Positions 1-8,728 of a DNA stretch of 64,000 nt are shown piece after piece (the first letter of the stretch is position 1; every line of letters begins with the position of its first letter). The stretch is from Clostridia bacterium. Its GTDB lineage: Bacteria > Bacillota > Clostridia > Oscillospirales > Acutalibacteraceae. The notes beneath the pieces are model-generated. The model was not told the origin of the DNA and ran no database searches. It saw only the letters and a program-made list of their open reading frames with translations. Made by a program: the position numbers and the translations under genes. The stretch spans positions 1 through 64,000 of the forward strand of contig JAFYSP010000022.1 in NCBI GenBank assembly GCA_017559305.1, read 5' to 3'.

Positions 1-51
1 TGGTAGTATATATGATGCTCTAATATTTGAAGAAAGGAAGGGGTGGCAATA

Positions 52-255
52 ATGAAGGAAGGAATTCATCCCCAGTACAAAACTGTAACAGTAAAATGTG
101 CTTGTGGCGCAGAATACGAGACCAGATCCACAAAGGATAACATCCGTTTGGATATTTGCTCAAAATGTCATCCGTTTTTCACCGGCAGACAGAAGCTCGT
201 TGATACCGGCGGTCGTGTAGACAGATTCAACAAGCGTTTCGGCCTTGATAAGTAA
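52..255 (+). CDS. rpmE: 50S ribosomal protein L31 (zinc-binding form)
   Basis: Structural protein of the large ribosomal subunit, 67 residues, the usual family length. The N-terminus MKEGIHPQY and the four cysteines C16, C18, C36 and C39 mark the C+ form, which binds one zinc ion. The ATG at 52 is chosen over an in-frame GTG at 43 because the family starts with MKxxIHP and because a strong AGGAAGGGG ribosome binding site lies just upstream. It stands alone, with a terminator directly after it; the promoter is not clear in the 51 bases that precede it. Identity is secure. Confidence 0.96.
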   Translation: MKEGIHPQYKTVTVKCACGAEYETRSTKDNIRLDICSKCHPFFTGRQKLVDTGGRVDRFNKRFGLDK

Positions 256-265
256 TGACACAATT

Positions 266-291
266 AACCGTAGCTTTGCTACGGTTTTTTT
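266..291 (+). terminator. Intrinsic terminator of rpmE
   Basis: A 9-bp perfect stem AACCGTAGC/GCTACGGTT with a TTT loop, followed by a run of T residues. It ends the rpmE transcript before yigZ. Confidence 0.9.
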
Positions 292-325
292 CTTCTAAAA
301 AAGTATTAAGAAAGGTAGGTGCAGT

Positions 326-943
326 ATGAAAAATCTTAAAATTCCTGCTGATTTTGGCGAAGCCGAATTCACCGAAAAGCGTTCAAGATTTATCGGCAAC
401 GCATATTACGTAACGAGCGAACAAGAGGTGTCGGAAACTCTTGCCGCCCTTCGCAAAAAATATTGGGATTCAAGGCATATAGTCCATGCCTTTGTTTTAG
501 AGGATGGTACTGCCCGCTTTTCTGATGATGGCGAACCGCATGGTACGGCAGGCAAGCCGGTACTTTCGGTTATTCAAGGGGCAGAGGTGGTAAACTGCCT
601 TATAACAGTAGTAAGATATTTCGGAGGCACCTTGCTTGGTACGGGCGGTCTTGTCAGAGCATACGGCGAGGCGGCATCTGCGGCACTTGCTGATGCAGGA
701 ATTGTCGAAACTATACCAATAGGCGTTTATCAAATAAACTGCTCTTACGACCAGTATCAGCAGTTGGTCCGCCTTATTGAAAATGAGGGCGGATTTGACT
801 TAAACTCGGAGTTTTTAGATACTGTTACTGTTGAATTCACCTTGCCTTTATGCGATGAAGAAAAGTTCACAGCAGCTCTCGTTACAACTTTTGCCGCTCG
901 TCTTTCGGTTCAAAAAACTGCCGAAAAAATGGGCAAAAAATAA
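326..943 (+). CDS. yigZ: YigZ/IMPACT family protein
   Basis: 205 residues, the family length. The UPF0029 signature is clear: HIVHAF at 51-56 and SDDGEPHGTAGKP at 66-78, followed by the C-terminal ferredoxin-like half. Eukaryotic IMPACT regulates the GCN2 kinase; bacterial YigZ has the same fold but no settled biochemical role, and a nucleic-acid or ribosome-related function is usually assumed. The ATG follows an AGAAAGGTAGG binding site. The gene is monocistronic between two terminators. The family call is firm, the function is not. Confidence 0.9.
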   Translation: MKNLKIPADFGEAEFTEKRSRFIGNAYYVTSEQEVSETLAALRKKYWDSRHIVHAFVLEDGTARFSDDGEPHGTAGKPVLSVIQGAEVVNCLITVVRYFGGTLLGTGGLVRAYGEAASAALADAGIVETIPIGVYQINCSYDQYQQLVRLIENEGGFDLNSEFLDTVTVEFTLPLCDEEKFTAALVTTFAARLSVQKTAEKMGKK

Positions 944-962
944 AAATTAAAAAAATATCAGA

Positions 963-987
963 AAAAAAGAGGATTTTCCTCTTTTTT
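963..987 (+). terminator. Intrinsic terminator of yigZ
   Basis: Stem AAAAAAGAGGA/TCCTCTTTTTT with a TTT loop and a T-rich 3' side, separating yigZ from the dgt-dnaG-rpoD series. Confidence 0.8.
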
Positions 988-1031
988 ATTTAATTATATA
1001 AGTAAATGAGTAGTTTAAAAGGGGGATTTGA

Positions 1032-2027
1032 ATGGAAAATATACGTGAAAGAATTGAAAAAAGCGAAGAAATGCTTTTGTCGTCTTATGCCTCAAAAAGC
1101 AGTAATGCCAAAAGAGAATTTTCGGAAAGCGAAAGTAATATAAGAACTGCTTTTCAGCGTGACAGAGACAGAATAATTCACTCAAATGCATTCCGCAGAC
1201 TCAAGCATAAAACCCAGGTTTTCCTTTCTCCCGAAGGGGACCATTACAGAACAAGACTCACCCATACTTTAGAGGTCTCCCAAATAGCACGAACGGTTGC
1301 AAGAGCCTTAATGCTTAACGAGGATTTGACCGAGGCAATTTCCCTTGGCCACGATATAGGTCACACCCCATTCGGCCATGCCGGAGAAAGAGCGCTTTGC
1401 GATATTTTAGGAAAACCTTTCCATCACTATGAGCAGAGCGTCAGGGTATGCAAATGCCTTGAAAAAGAGGGTAAGGGACTGAATCTTACCTTGGAAGTGC
1501 TTGACGGAATTGACAGACATACGTCGGGCAAGGACGCAATAACGTTAGAGGGCAGAATAGTCCGTTTCGCCGACCATATCGCATATATAAATCACGATAT
1601 TGACGATGCGGTAAGAGCAGGCGTGCTTAAAGAAGAGGATATTCCTAAAAGTCTTCGCGAGGTTTTAGGATTTACAAAGAGTGAGAGAATCAACACAATG
1701 GTAATGTCACTTATAAATTCCAGCGAGGATGATATAAAAATGGCAGAGCCTGTTTTCTCGGCTTATAACGAACTTAACGCCTTTCTTTTTGACAGAGTTT
1801 ACACCAATATGGAGTGCAAAGCAGAGGAAAGAAAAGTCAAAGGCATTATTGATGGACTTTTCAGTTACTATATGAAAAATCCCGATAAGGTTACAGGGGT
1901 TTATAAAACCGTTGCCGAAAGAGAAGGACTTGAAGCGGCGGTTACCGATTTGGTAGCAGGTATGACCGATACCTACGCTTTAGAAAAATACAGCGAGATT
2001 TACATACCGAAATCCTGGAATATTTAA
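1032..2027 (+). CDS. dgt: Deoxyguanosinetriphosphate triphosphohydrolase-like HD protein
   Basis: HD-superfamily dNTP triphosphohydrolase that cleaves a dNTP to the deoxynucleoside and triphosphate, a cytosolic control on dNTP pools. The N-terminal motif around RRLKHKTQVF (55-64), H78 in LTHTLEV, and HDIGHTPFGH at 107-116 supply the metal-binding His/Asp residues. At 331 residues it belongs to the shorter Firmicute type rather than the roughly 500-residue E. coli Dgt. The start follows AAAAGGGGG. It stands 19 bp before dnaG, an arrangement common in Clostridia that ties dNTP supply to primer synthesis. Which dNTP is preferred cannot be told from sequence. Confidence 0.92.
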   Translation: MENIRERIEKSEEMLLSSYASKSSNAKREFSESESNIRTAFQRDRDRIIHSNAFRRLKHKTQVFLSPEGDHYRTRLTHTLEVSQIARTVARALMLNEDLTEAISLGHDIGHTPFGHAGERALCDILGKPFHHYEQSVRVCKCLEKEGKGLNLTLEVLDGIDRHTSGKDAITLEGRIVRFADHIAYINHDIDDAVRAGVLKEEDIPKSLREVLGFTKSERINTMVMSLINSSEDDIKMAEPVFSAYNELNAFLFDRVYTNMECKAEERKVKGIIDGLFSYYMKNPDKVTGVYKTVAEREGLEAAVTDLVAGMTDTYALEKYSEIYIPKSWNI

Positions 2028-2046
2028 TTACAAAGGAGTGATATAG

Positions 2047-3816
2047 GTGAAATTCGGTTATGATTTTCTTAATGAACTTAAAATGAGAAACGACATAGAA
2101 AGCGTGATTTCATCCTATGTCAATCTCAAAAGAAGAGGAAGCAATCTTATAGGAAGTTGTCCCTTCCATAATGAAAAAACACCTTCTTTTACCATCTGGC
2201 CTGATAAGGGGTCATACTATTGCTTCGGCTGTGGCGCAGGTGGAGACGTGATTACCTTTATGATGCAAATCGAGAGACTTGACTACGTCGAGGCGGTAAA
2301 GGTACTTGCCGAAAGAGTGGGTATGCAACTGCCCGTTGACGGCGAAGAGGACAAGCTCTCAAAACTCAAATCCAGAATTTACGATGCCAACAGAGCGGCC
2401 GCAAAATTCTACTATGAGAGGTTGATATCTCCCGAAGGCAAAGAAGCGCTGTCGTATCTGACAGGCAGAGGATTACAACCCAAAACCATAAAACAATTCG
2501 GCTTGGGATATGCCCCTGATGAGTGGGATGCTCTTGTCAAACACCTTAAATCATTAGGATTTACAGATTACGAACTAAAACAAGCCAACCTCGTAAGCGA
2601 AACCAAAAAAGGCTCACTTATCGACAGATACCGTAATCGAGTAATGTTCCCGGTAATTGACCTTAGAGGTAATTTTATTGCCTTTTCGGGCAGAAAACTT
2701 CGTGAAGATGATTACGGCGGCAAATACATCAACACATCTGATACACCCGTTTATAAAAAAAGCGCCAATATGTTTGCACTTAACTTTGCAAAAAACCATT
2801 GCGCCGAGAGGGTAATCCTTGTTGAAGGCAATATGGACGTCATATCCTTGCATCAAGCGGGATTTAATATGGCGGTTGCGGCTTTGGGCACTGCCTTCAC
2901 GGCTGACCAGGCAAGACTGCTTGCAAGATATTCCGATGAGGTAATAGTTACAATGGATGCCGATTCGGCAGGAGCAAAATCGACCGATAAAGTGTTAAAA
3001 ATTTTGGCAGAAGCGGGAGTCAAGGCGAGAATTTTAAGGCTGCCTGATTGCAAAGACCCCGATGACTACATAAAAAAGTATGGCGCTACAAGGTTCAAAG
3101 CGCTTCTTGACGGCGCAGTATCGGATATCGAGTATAAACTTCACGTTGCAAGTGAAGGTATTGATATGACTTTGAGCGACGGCAAAATAGAATATCTCAA
3201 AAAAGCGGTTGCCATTCTTGCAACCCTTCATGACGATATTTCAAAAGAACTCTATGCCGGAAAACTCTCTGAACTTTGCGGAGTTTCGAAAGAAACGATT
3301 CTGTCGGCAACCGAAAAAGAAGCCGCAAGACAGCGTAAAGTGACCGTCAAAAAAGAATTGAACGACATAGTGAAAGTCACTCCGTCGAGGGATGCGGTCA
3401 ACCCTGAAAAAGCGCTCTATCCAAGAGCGGTAGCGGCTGAGGAACATCTGATATCAATACTTATTTCTCATCCTGATTTATATGAAGATATAAAGGATGA
3501 AATCTCGGCAGACGGTTTTGTGACCGAATTCAGCAAAAAGCTTTTCGAGGTGGTTTTGGAAACCTTGAGCGAAAAGAAGAGTTTTGAGTTATCGGTTTTA
3601 GGCTCGGATTTTTCTCCAAAAGAAATCGGGTATGTGTCGATGCTTCAAAACACTATGCAGACAGGCAACGATCCCAAAAGGGTTGCAACCGAGAGCATAG
3701 AGGTAATAAAACAAGAGAAAAAAGCAAAAAATTCCAAGAACCTTTCCGAAATGACAACGGATGAATGGGCCGAGCGAATGAAATCGCTTGCTGATGGAAA
3801 AATTAATAAGGGATAA
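2047..3816 (+). CDS. dnaG: DNA primase
   Basis: Makes the RNA primers for replication and is recruited by the replicative helicase. 589 residues, full length. Domains in order: a CHC2 zinc finger with C38, H41, C59 and C62; the RNA polymerase core; a TOPRIM fold with E260 in VEGNMD and the MDADSAG motif at 303-309 (metal-binding acidic residues); then a C-terminal helicase-interaction region from about residue 430. Start is GTG at 2047, behind AAAGGAGTG. The stop is 17 bases before the preferred rpoD ATG, the classical macromolecular-synthesis operon. Confidence 0.97.
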   Translation: MKFGYDFLNELKMRNDIESVISSYVNLKRRGSNLIGSCPFHNEKTPSFTIWPDKGSYYCFGCGAGGDVITFMMQIERLDYVEAVKVLAERVGMQLPVDGEEDKLSKLKSRIYDANRAAAKFYYERLISPEGKEALSYLTGRGLQPKTIKQFGLGYAPDEWDALVKHLKSLGFTDYELKQANLVSETKKGSLIDRYRNRVMFPVIDLRGNFIAFSGRKLREDDYGGKYINTSDTPVYKKSANMFALNFAKNHCAERVILVEGNMDVISLHQAGFNMAVAALGTAFTADQARLLARYSDEVIVTMDADSAGAKSTDKVLKILAEAGVKARILRLPDCKDPDDYIKKYGATRFKALLDGAVSDIEYKLHVASEGIDMTLSDGKIEYLKKAVAILATLHDDISKELYAGKLSELCGVSKETILSATEKEAARQRKVTVKKELNDIVKVTPSRDAVNPEKALYPRAVAAEEHLISILISHPDLYEDIKDEISADGFVTEFSKKLFEVVLETLSEKKSFELSVLGSDFSPKEIGYVSMLQNTMQTGNDPKRVATESIEVIKQEKKAKNSKNLSEMTTDEWAERMKSLADGKINKG

Positions 3817-3833
3817 ATATGGGGGAAATAAAA

Positions 3834-4895
3834 ATGCAAAACAAAGAAGAAAAACTCACTAAAAAAATGAAAGAAGAACTCAAAGCGGAACTTTATGCTG
3901 ACCTTAAAGCAGAGGGTGCAGTTTTCGGCGAAGAGGATATTCCGGATGATATTGATTTAACAGAGGAGCCACCGGTACTTGATATTGATGATTTAGAGCC
4001 CACCGAGGAAGACCTCAAAATCGAGGAATATGATATTGAAAATACTGATACTGACGAATCTTGGGATAACGTTTCGCTTGATGACCCTGTAAAAGTTTAT
4101 CTTAAAGAGATAGGCAGAGTGCCTCTGCTTTCAACAGAGGAAGAGGTCGCTCTTGCTGAAAAAATAGGTACAGGCGACCAAAAGGCAAAGAAACGCCTTA
4201 CCGAAGCAAACCTTCGTCTTGTTGTTTCTATCGCTAAAAGATACGTCGGCAGAGGTATGCATTTCCTTGACCTTATCCAAGAGGGTAACGTCGGTCTTAT
4301 AAAAGCGGTTGAAAAATTCGACCACACAAAAGGATTTAAGTTCTCAACCTATGCTACTTGGTGGATTCGCCAGGCAATCACTCGTGCTATTGCTGACCAG
4401 GCAAGAACAATCCGTATCCCCGTTCATATGGTAGAAACCATCAACCGTCTTAAAAAGGTTCAAAGTCAACTTTTACATGAAAACGGATATGAGCCAAGTG
4501 AGGAAATCATTGCAGAAAAGATGGGACTCACTGTTGAACGTGTCCGTGAAATTATGCGAGTAGCACAAGAACCCGTTTCTATGGAAACACCAATAGGTCC
4601 TGAGGAAGATTCACGCCTTATGGACTTCATTCGTGATGAAGATGCATTAGCGCCCGATGACGCTGCGCTTAAAACGATTACCAATGAAGATATTGACTCT
4701 GTTCTGAAAACACTTACACCAAGAGAAGAACAGGTTATTCGTCTTCGTTTCGGACTTAAAGACGGCAGATGCCACACTCTCGAAGAGGTCGGTAGCGAGT
4801 TTAACGTTACCCGTGAGAGAATTCGTCAGATTGAGGCAAAGGCTCTTCGCAAACTTCGTCATCCCGTCAGAAGCAATAAATTTAAGGACAGATAA
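3834..4895 (+). CDS. rpoD: Primary RNA polymerase sigma factor (sigma-70/SigA)
   Basis: Housekeeping sigma factor, 353 residues from the ATG at 3834. A second in-frame ATG at 3819 would add five residues; 3834 is preferred because GGGGGAA sits 7-8 bases upstream of it. The N-terminal ~90 residues are acidic and Lys-rich and replace region 1.1. Region 1.2 begins near [12 protein letters not shown], region 2 contains the [13 protein letters not shown] -10 recognition helix, and region 4 contains [20 protein letters not shown] for the -35 box. The TTGaca/TATAAT promoters seen throughout the window fit this factor. It is cotranscribed with dnaG. Confidence 0.97.
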   Translation: MQNKEEKLTKKMKEELKAELYADLKAEGAVFGEEDIPDDIDLTEEPPVLDIDDLEPTEEDLKIEEYDIENTDTDESWDNVSLDDPVKVYLKEIGRVPLLSTEEEVALAEKIGTGDQKAKKRLTEANLRLVVSIAKRYVGRGMHFLDLIQEGNVGLIKAVEKFDHTKGFKFSTYATWWIRQAITRAIADQARTIRIPVHMVETINRLKKVQSQLLHENGYEPSEEIIAEKMGLTVERVREIMRVAQEPVSMETPIGPEEDSRLMDFIRDEDALAPDDAALKTITNEDIDSVLKTLTPREEQVIRLRFGLKDGRCHTLEEVGSEFNVTRERIRQIEAKALRKLRHPVRSNKFKDR

Positions 4896-4897
4896 TA

Positions 4898-5293
4898 ATG
4901 TTACTCAATGCAGAAACAGATTATGCAATAAGAATAGTCACGTTTTTGGCTGATGCCAAGGAAAAATGTGAAGCCAAAACCATATCTGACGGTACGGGAG
5001 TGCCTCTTCGGTTTTGCCTTAAAATATTATCGAAATTAGTGTCGTTTGACATTGTAAAATCATTCAAAGGCAGAGAGGGCGGATACGTTCTTGCCCGCTC
5101 GGCAAATGAAATAACGCTTTACGAGGTTATCGATAAAATAAACGGTGGTTGTGAACTTATACATTGCCAGTGCGGTGATGGTGGTTGCACGAATCCGTCG
5201 GGTATTTGCAGATTTATGTCGGCTTTCTCAGCGGCAGCCGCAAGCCTTAAAAACACACTTGAAGCGGTAACCTTCGGTCAAAAGGAGAAATAA
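4898..5293 (+). CDS. Rrf2 family transcriptional regulator with Cys cluster
   Basis: 131 residues. The N-terminal winged helix (LLNAETDYAIRI, then a GREGGYVLA wing near 58-66) is typical of Rrf2/IscR regulators. Cysteines 85, 90, 92, 97 and 104 form a cluster where Rrf2 proteins bind an iron-sulfur cluster, so sensing of Fe-S, redox or NO is likely, though the spacing is not that of IscR. The start lies 2 bases after the rpoD stop and there is no promoter of its own, so it is read with dnaG-rpoD. A TSCPD gene follows after one base. Target genes are unknown; iscS/iscU are not next to it. Confidence 0.88.
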   Translation: MLLNAETDYAIRIVTFLADAKEKCEAKTISDGTGVPLRFCLKILSKLVSFDIVKSFKGREGGYVLARSANEITLYEVIDKINGGCELIHCQCGDGGCTNPSGICRFMSAFSAAAASLKNTLEAVTFGQKEK

Positions 5294-5294
5294 A

Positions 5295-5555
5295 ATGAAT
5301 TTAACTTACAAAACACAGGGAACTTGTTCAAGAAGCATATCCCTTAGTATTGATGAAAACGATATCGTTACAGACGTTTCCTTTGAGGGTGGCTGTAACG
5401 GAAACTTAAAAGGAATCAGTGCTTTGTGTGTTGGTATGAAGGTTGATGACGTAATCGCAAAGGTCGAAAATATCAAATGCGGTTTTAAGAACACTTCATG
5501 TCCTGACCAGTTGGCAAAAGCACTTAAAGAGTATAAAGCAAAAAAGGGAGAATAA
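5295..5555 (+). CDS. Small TSCPD-domain protein (TIGR03905-type)
   Basis: 86 residues made of one TSCPD domain, named after its C-terminal TSCPDQL motif (here near residue 67); additional conserved cysteines occur in FEGGCNGN and ALCVGM. The domain is known as a C-terminal part of some class II ribonucleotide reductases and as stand-alone proteins of unknown role, probably metal or nucleic acid binding. It is preceded by AAAGGAGAA and lies directly behind the Rrf2 gene, so a link to Fe-S or redox response is plausible but inferred. Confidence 0.85.
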   Translation: MNLTYKTQGTCSRSISLSIDENDIVTDVSFEGGCNGNLKGISALCVGMKVDDVIAKVENIKCGFKNTSCPDQLAKALKEYKAKKGE

Positions 5556-5557
5556 CC

Positions 5558-6100
5558 TTGTTTGATGAAGATATAAAGATCGCAGGTGAAAAATTCACAC
5601 AGCGACCAAAACCAAATACTCAACCCCAAACTTCAACAAGTCAAACTGAAGATTTTGAAAACGCAAAACGAGCAGGAGTAAAACTTGCTGAAAAAATAGT
5701 AAAAACCGCAGCAGTGCCATGGGGAGAAGAACAGGATGACTCTTTTGACCTCAAACTTCAAAGAGGATTGTTACTTGCTTTTTCGGCTGTTGTAACTGTT
5801 GAAGCTCTTGCGGTTGCCGAAAGGGTAAAGGATATTATAAAACACGAGTTTTATAAGGAATTATCCAAGCAGGATGCAGGGCTTTATAGAGGAACTACCG
5901 ATAGCGGCGCCTTTTCGTTTTACTATCTGGCGCATAGAAGAGGTATAGACGTGGAACGAAGAATCGGGCAGACTTTTGCAATGCTTTGTTCTCATGACGG
6001 CGACCCGATTTATCAGGAACTCGGCGAAGCACTTTTTTGCTCTATGCAATCCAAGACAATGAAAATAATTGCTGAATTTTGTATTATAATAAAGGGTTGA
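5558..6100 (+). CDS. Conserved-looking protein of unknown function
   Basis: 180 residues starting at TTG 5558, two bases after the TSCPD stop. I do not recognise the family. The first ~30 residues are polar, with Pro/Gln/Thr-rich sequence. Residues ~65-95 are a hydrophobic helix (LLLAFSAVVTVEALAVAERV) that could be a buried core helix rather than a membrane span. The rest is alpha-helical in character. No signal peptide or metal motif is visible. It closes the dgt-dnaG-rpoD-Rrf2-TSCPD series; the next promoter overlaps its stop codon. Coding is supported by the intact frame and tight packing. Confidence 0.7.
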   Translation: MFDEDIKIAGEKFTQRPKPNTQPQTSTSQTEDFENAKRAGVKLAEKIVKTAAVPWGEEQDDSFDLKLQRGLLLAFSAVVTVEALAVAERVKDIIKHEFYKELSKQDAGLYRGTTDSGAFSFYYLAHRRGIDVERRIGQTFAMLCSHDGDPIYQELGEALFCSMQSKTMKIIAEFCIIIKG

Positions 6101-6125
6101 TTTTTACTTGTCGCTTATGTATAAT
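6097..6125 (+). promoter_or_regulatory. Sigma-A promoter of the tyrosine kinase operon
   Basis: TTGATT (6097-6102) and TATAAT (6120-6125) separated by 17 bases; the -35 box overlaps the stop codon of the preceding gene. A ~45-base leader precedes the Wzz-like start. Confidence 0.75.
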
Positions 6126-6172
6126 TATATAAGTTGAGTATAGTTATAAAAATTTAATTAAGGAGAAGAATC

Positions 6173-6898
6173 ATGGAAGAAATCAATATAGTTGAAGTGT
6201 TTCAACTACTCCTGAAAAGATTATGGATATTGATTTTAGCGTTTGTATTTTGCGCTGCAATAGGATTTGGTTACTGTAAGTTAATTTTAACTCCTAAATA
6301 TACCGCAAATGCAAGGGTGGTTATCACAACGGGAGGTATCCTCTCAAATGAAAATATTGAGGACCCCACAAAGATAACCCAGCAGGATGTTGCAACGTCT
6401 TTTGCTATGCTTGAAACATACGCTATAACTCTTGATATGCTTGATATGTATTATATCGTTGCAGATGAAATCCAGGGTCAGGTGGCTGAAAAATATTCAG
6501 CAGGAAAACTCAAGAATATTACAAGTTATAAGTACTCGGAAAGTTCATTGGTTTTGTCGGTTGTCGTAACATGCACTAATCAAAAGGACGCTGTGGTAAT
6601 TGCTAACAGCGTTGCAAAACAGTCTCCGAAGTATCTTCAGCAATTCTTCCCGACAACATCCGCAATCGTTGTTGAATATTCTGAAAATTCCAGCAAATCA
6701 TATCCAAATACATTCCTTACAACTTTAGTTGCAGGTGTGCTTGGATTTGCTGTGGTTGCAATTATAATTTATATAATCGCAATAACAGATAAAACAATCA
6801 AGAGCGAAGAACATCTTACAAGTCTCGGACTTTCTGTAATCGGCGTAGTCCCTGATTTCACAGTTGTCGAAAAAGGAGGTTATTATCGTCATGACTGA
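6173..6898 (+). CDS. Wzz/YveK-type chain-length determinant, kinase adaptor
   Basis: Membrane protein of the polysaccharide co-polymerase family, 241 residues. Membrane segments lie near residues 18-38 and 180-203, with an extracellular loop beginning KYTANARVVI between them. In Firmicutes such proteins (YveK, CapA) activate a separate cytosolic BY-kinase through the C-terminal tail, and the kinase gene does follow here, overlapping by 8 bases. ATG is behind TTAAGGAGAAG. No glycosyltransferase, flippase or polymerase gene is nearby, so its polymer system must be elsewhere or absent. Confidence 0.88.
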   Translation: MEEINIVEVFQLLLKRLWILILAFVFCAAIGFGYCKLILTPKYTANARVVITTGGILSNENIEDPTKITQQDVATSFAMLETYAITLDMLDMYYIVADEIQGQVAEKYSAGKLKNITSYKYSESSLVLSVVVTCTNQKDAVVIANSVAKQSPKYLQQFFPTTSAIVVEYSENSSKSYPNTFLTTLVAGVLGFAVVAIIIYIIAITDKTIKSEEHLTSLGLSVIGVVPDFTVVEKGGYYRHD

Positions 6899-7664
6899 TC
6901 AGAATGTTAAAACAAATAAAGATCAATCTTATGAAGATGGTTTGAGACAACTTCCTTTTGATGCGATTGAAGCATACAAAACAATCAGAATGAACATAGT
7001 TTTCATGCTTTCTCAAAGCAAGAAAAAAAGTTTCGTAGTATCAAGTTTTGATCAAGGTGACGGAAAGAGCACTTGCGCTATCAATATTGCCGCCGCTTTT
7101 TCACAGCTTGGTAATAAGGTTCTCCTCATTGACGGTGACCTTCGCAAACCTACCGTTCATAAAAAACTGCGTCTTTCAAATACAAAAGGCCTTTCTTCTG
7201 TTCTTGTAGGTTTCTGCACAGCGGCAGATGCAATCATTCAGGTTGGCAGAAGACTCGACGTTATAACAGCGGGTCCCACCCCGCCAAACCCATCTGAACT
7301 TCTTTGCTCCGGAGCGATGGACGTATTGCTCGCAGGACTTGAAGAAAAATACGATTATATTGTTTTTGATACTCCTCCTTTCGGAATTGTATCTGATGCT
7401 TTGGTAATCGCTCCCAAGACCGCAGGTGCCGTAGTAGTAACAAGAGCAAACGTTACTACGGTTGAACAAGTAAAGAAAACAATGACACTTATTGATGCCG
7501 CCGGAATTAAACTTATCGGCACGGTATTCAACGGTGCAAGACCTGAAAGACACGGTTACTATAAAAGATATTACAAAAAGAAATATAAAAGCCACTATTC
7601 TTATCGCAACTTTGTAAACGGTACAAACTTCAGCGATGAAACGGATGCCCCGGTAATTAAATAG
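6891..7664 (+). CDS. BY-family protein tyrosine kinase (CapB/CpsD-like)
   Basis: Cytosolic tyrosine autokinase, 257 residues from ATG 6891, which has a perfect AAAGGAGG 11 bases upstream (an upstream in-frame TTG at 6864 has no such site). P-loop features: Walker A-like QGDGKST at 55-61, Walker A' VLLIDGD at 77-83, Walker B with D160 in YIVFDTPP. The C-terminal tail 223-238 carries seven tyrosines, the usual autophosphorylation cluster. It pairs with the Wzz-like activator upstream and the PHP phosphatase downstream. Confidence 0.93.
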   Translation: MTDQNVKTNKDQSYEDGLRQLPFDAIEAYKTIRMNIVFMLSQSKKKSFVVSSFDQGDGKSTCAINIAAAFSQLGNKVLLIDGDLRKPTVHKKLRLSNTKGLSSVLVGFCTAADAIIQVGRRLDVITAGPTPPNPSELLCSGAMDVLLAGLEEKYDYIVFDTPPFGIVSDALVIAPKTAGAVVVTRANVTTVEQVKKTMTLIDAAGIKLIGTVFNGARPERHGYYKRYYKKKYKSHYSYRNFVNGTNFSDETDAPVIK

Positions 7665-7686
7665 GGGATTAACTTTTATGAAAAAG

Positions 7687-7716
7687 ACTGTCCTCTATTA
7701 AGGAGGACAGTTTTTT
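7687..7716 (+). terminator. Terminator hairpin that contains the capC ribosome binding site
   Basis: A 9-bp stem ACTGTCCTC/GAGGACAGT (7687-7695 with 7703-7711) followed by six T residues. The AAGGAGG of the next gene (7700-7706) lies in the loop and 3' arm, and the T run overlaps its TTG start at 7715. It can act both as terminator/attenuator and as a cover for the Shine-Dalgarno site. Confidence 0.8.
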
Positions 7717-8431
7717 GATTTTAGATATTCATTCACACATATTACCCTCGGTTGATGATGGCGCTAAAGATTTAAGCGAGTCACTAAAAATTCTTAAAAT
7801 GATGAAAGAGCAAGGCGCAGATGCAGTGGTTGCGACTCCGCATTTTGACCTTGCCGCTTCTGACGTATTGCAGAAAAGAGACAAAATCATTTCTCAGTAT
7901 AATGAACTGTGTTTGTCGGCAAAATCTCAGAATTTGCCCGAGATTTATCTTGGTTATGAACTGGTTTTCCGATACGGAATGAGTGAAAACCCTGAACTTG
8001 ATAAATTCACTATTGCAGGGACAGATAAGATTTTAATAGAACTTCCCTTTGGCAGAATAACAAATAAGATAGTCGCAGAGTTAGAGGAAATTGCCTATGC
8101 AAGAAAACTCACTCCGATACTTGCTCATCTTGAAAGATACAACAGGTATGAGGGAATCCAAAAAATTTATGAGGTTGTTGAAAACGGAGACGTAAAAGCA
8201 CAGGTGACTGCTGATACCGTATCGGACTTTTGGGATAAAATGCTTGTTGCAAAACTTATGAAGAGAAATGTGTTTACGTATCTTGGAAGTGACGCCCACT
8301 CGGTCGATGAAAGAGCGCCGAAGATTGATGCTTTTATGAAATACGCAAACAGACATCATAAAGCGTTTTGTGAAAAGATGAAAAATGCAAACAAAAATCT
8401 TTACAAGGATATGAAAAAACCCACCGAATAA
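7715..8431 (+). CDS. PHP-type protein tyrosine phosphatase (CpsB/CapC-like)
   Basis: Manganese-dependent phosphatase of the PHP family that dephosphorylates the BY-kinase tail. 238 residues. DIHSHILPSVDDG at 4-16, TPHFD near 41-45 and GSDAHS near the C-terminal end are the metal-binding motifs of the family. The start is TTG at 7715, nine bases behind AGGAGG. Its level relative to the kinase is probably set by the hairpin between the two genes. A bidirectional terminator follows at once. Confidence 0.9.
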   Translation: MILDIHSHILPSVDDGAKDLSESLKILKMMKEQGADAVVATPHFDLAASDVLQKRDKIISQYNELCLSAKSQNLPEIYLGYELVFRYGMSENPELDKFTIAGTDKILIELPFGRITNKIVAELEEIAYARKLTPILAHLERYNRYEGIQKIYEVVENGDVKAQVTADTVSDFWDKMLVAKLMKRNVFTYLGSDAHSVDERAPKIDAFMKYANRHHKAFCEKMKNANKNLYKDMKKPTE

Positions 8432-8443
8432 TCGGTGGGTTTT
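8416..8443. terminator. Bidirectional terminator between capC and rpsR
   Basis: A 12-bp perfect stem AAAACCCACCGA/TCGGTGGGTTTT around ATAA. T runs are present on both strands, the longer on the minus strand, so it serves both converging genes. Confidence 0.9.
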
Positions 8444-8455
8444 AAATTTGCTAAA

Positions 8456-8698
8456 TTATTCAGCAGAATAAGGAAGAAGAGCAACGTAACGAGCACGCTT
8501 GATAGCGGTGGTAAGAGCTCTTTGATGCTTTGCGCAAGTGCCTGTTACACGGCGGGGAAGGATTTTACCTCTCTCGCTGACGAACTTGCGAAGTCTTGCG
8601 ATATCCTTATAATCGATCTCTTCAACTCTGTCAACACAGAAGTGGCAAACCTTTTTATGAGGTTTACGACGAAGAGCGGTTCTTTCGTTCTTTTCCAT
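8456..8698 (-). CDS. rpsR: 30S ribosomal protein S18
   Basis: 80 residues, small-subunit protein that binds 16S rRNA as a heterodimer with S6. The N-terminal CHFC plus further cysteines are those of the zinc-binding S18 form; the conserved core [18 protein letters not shown] and the C-terminal RARYVALLP are intact. It is the last gene of the conserved rpsF-ssb-rpsR operon and shares a terminator with capC. Confidence 0.97.
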   Translation of the reverse strand: MEKNERTALRRKPHKKVCHFCVDRVEEIDYKDIARLRKFVSERGKILPRRVTGTCAKHQRALTTAIKRARYVALLPYSAE

Positions 8699-8728
8699 TT
8701 TCAGTTATCTCCTTTTCTCTGCCGAGTG

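Noticed and set aside
7176..7595. 139-codon minus-strand frame opposite capB
   Set aside because: capB is a clear kinase with all motifs; the antisense frame has no recognisable features.
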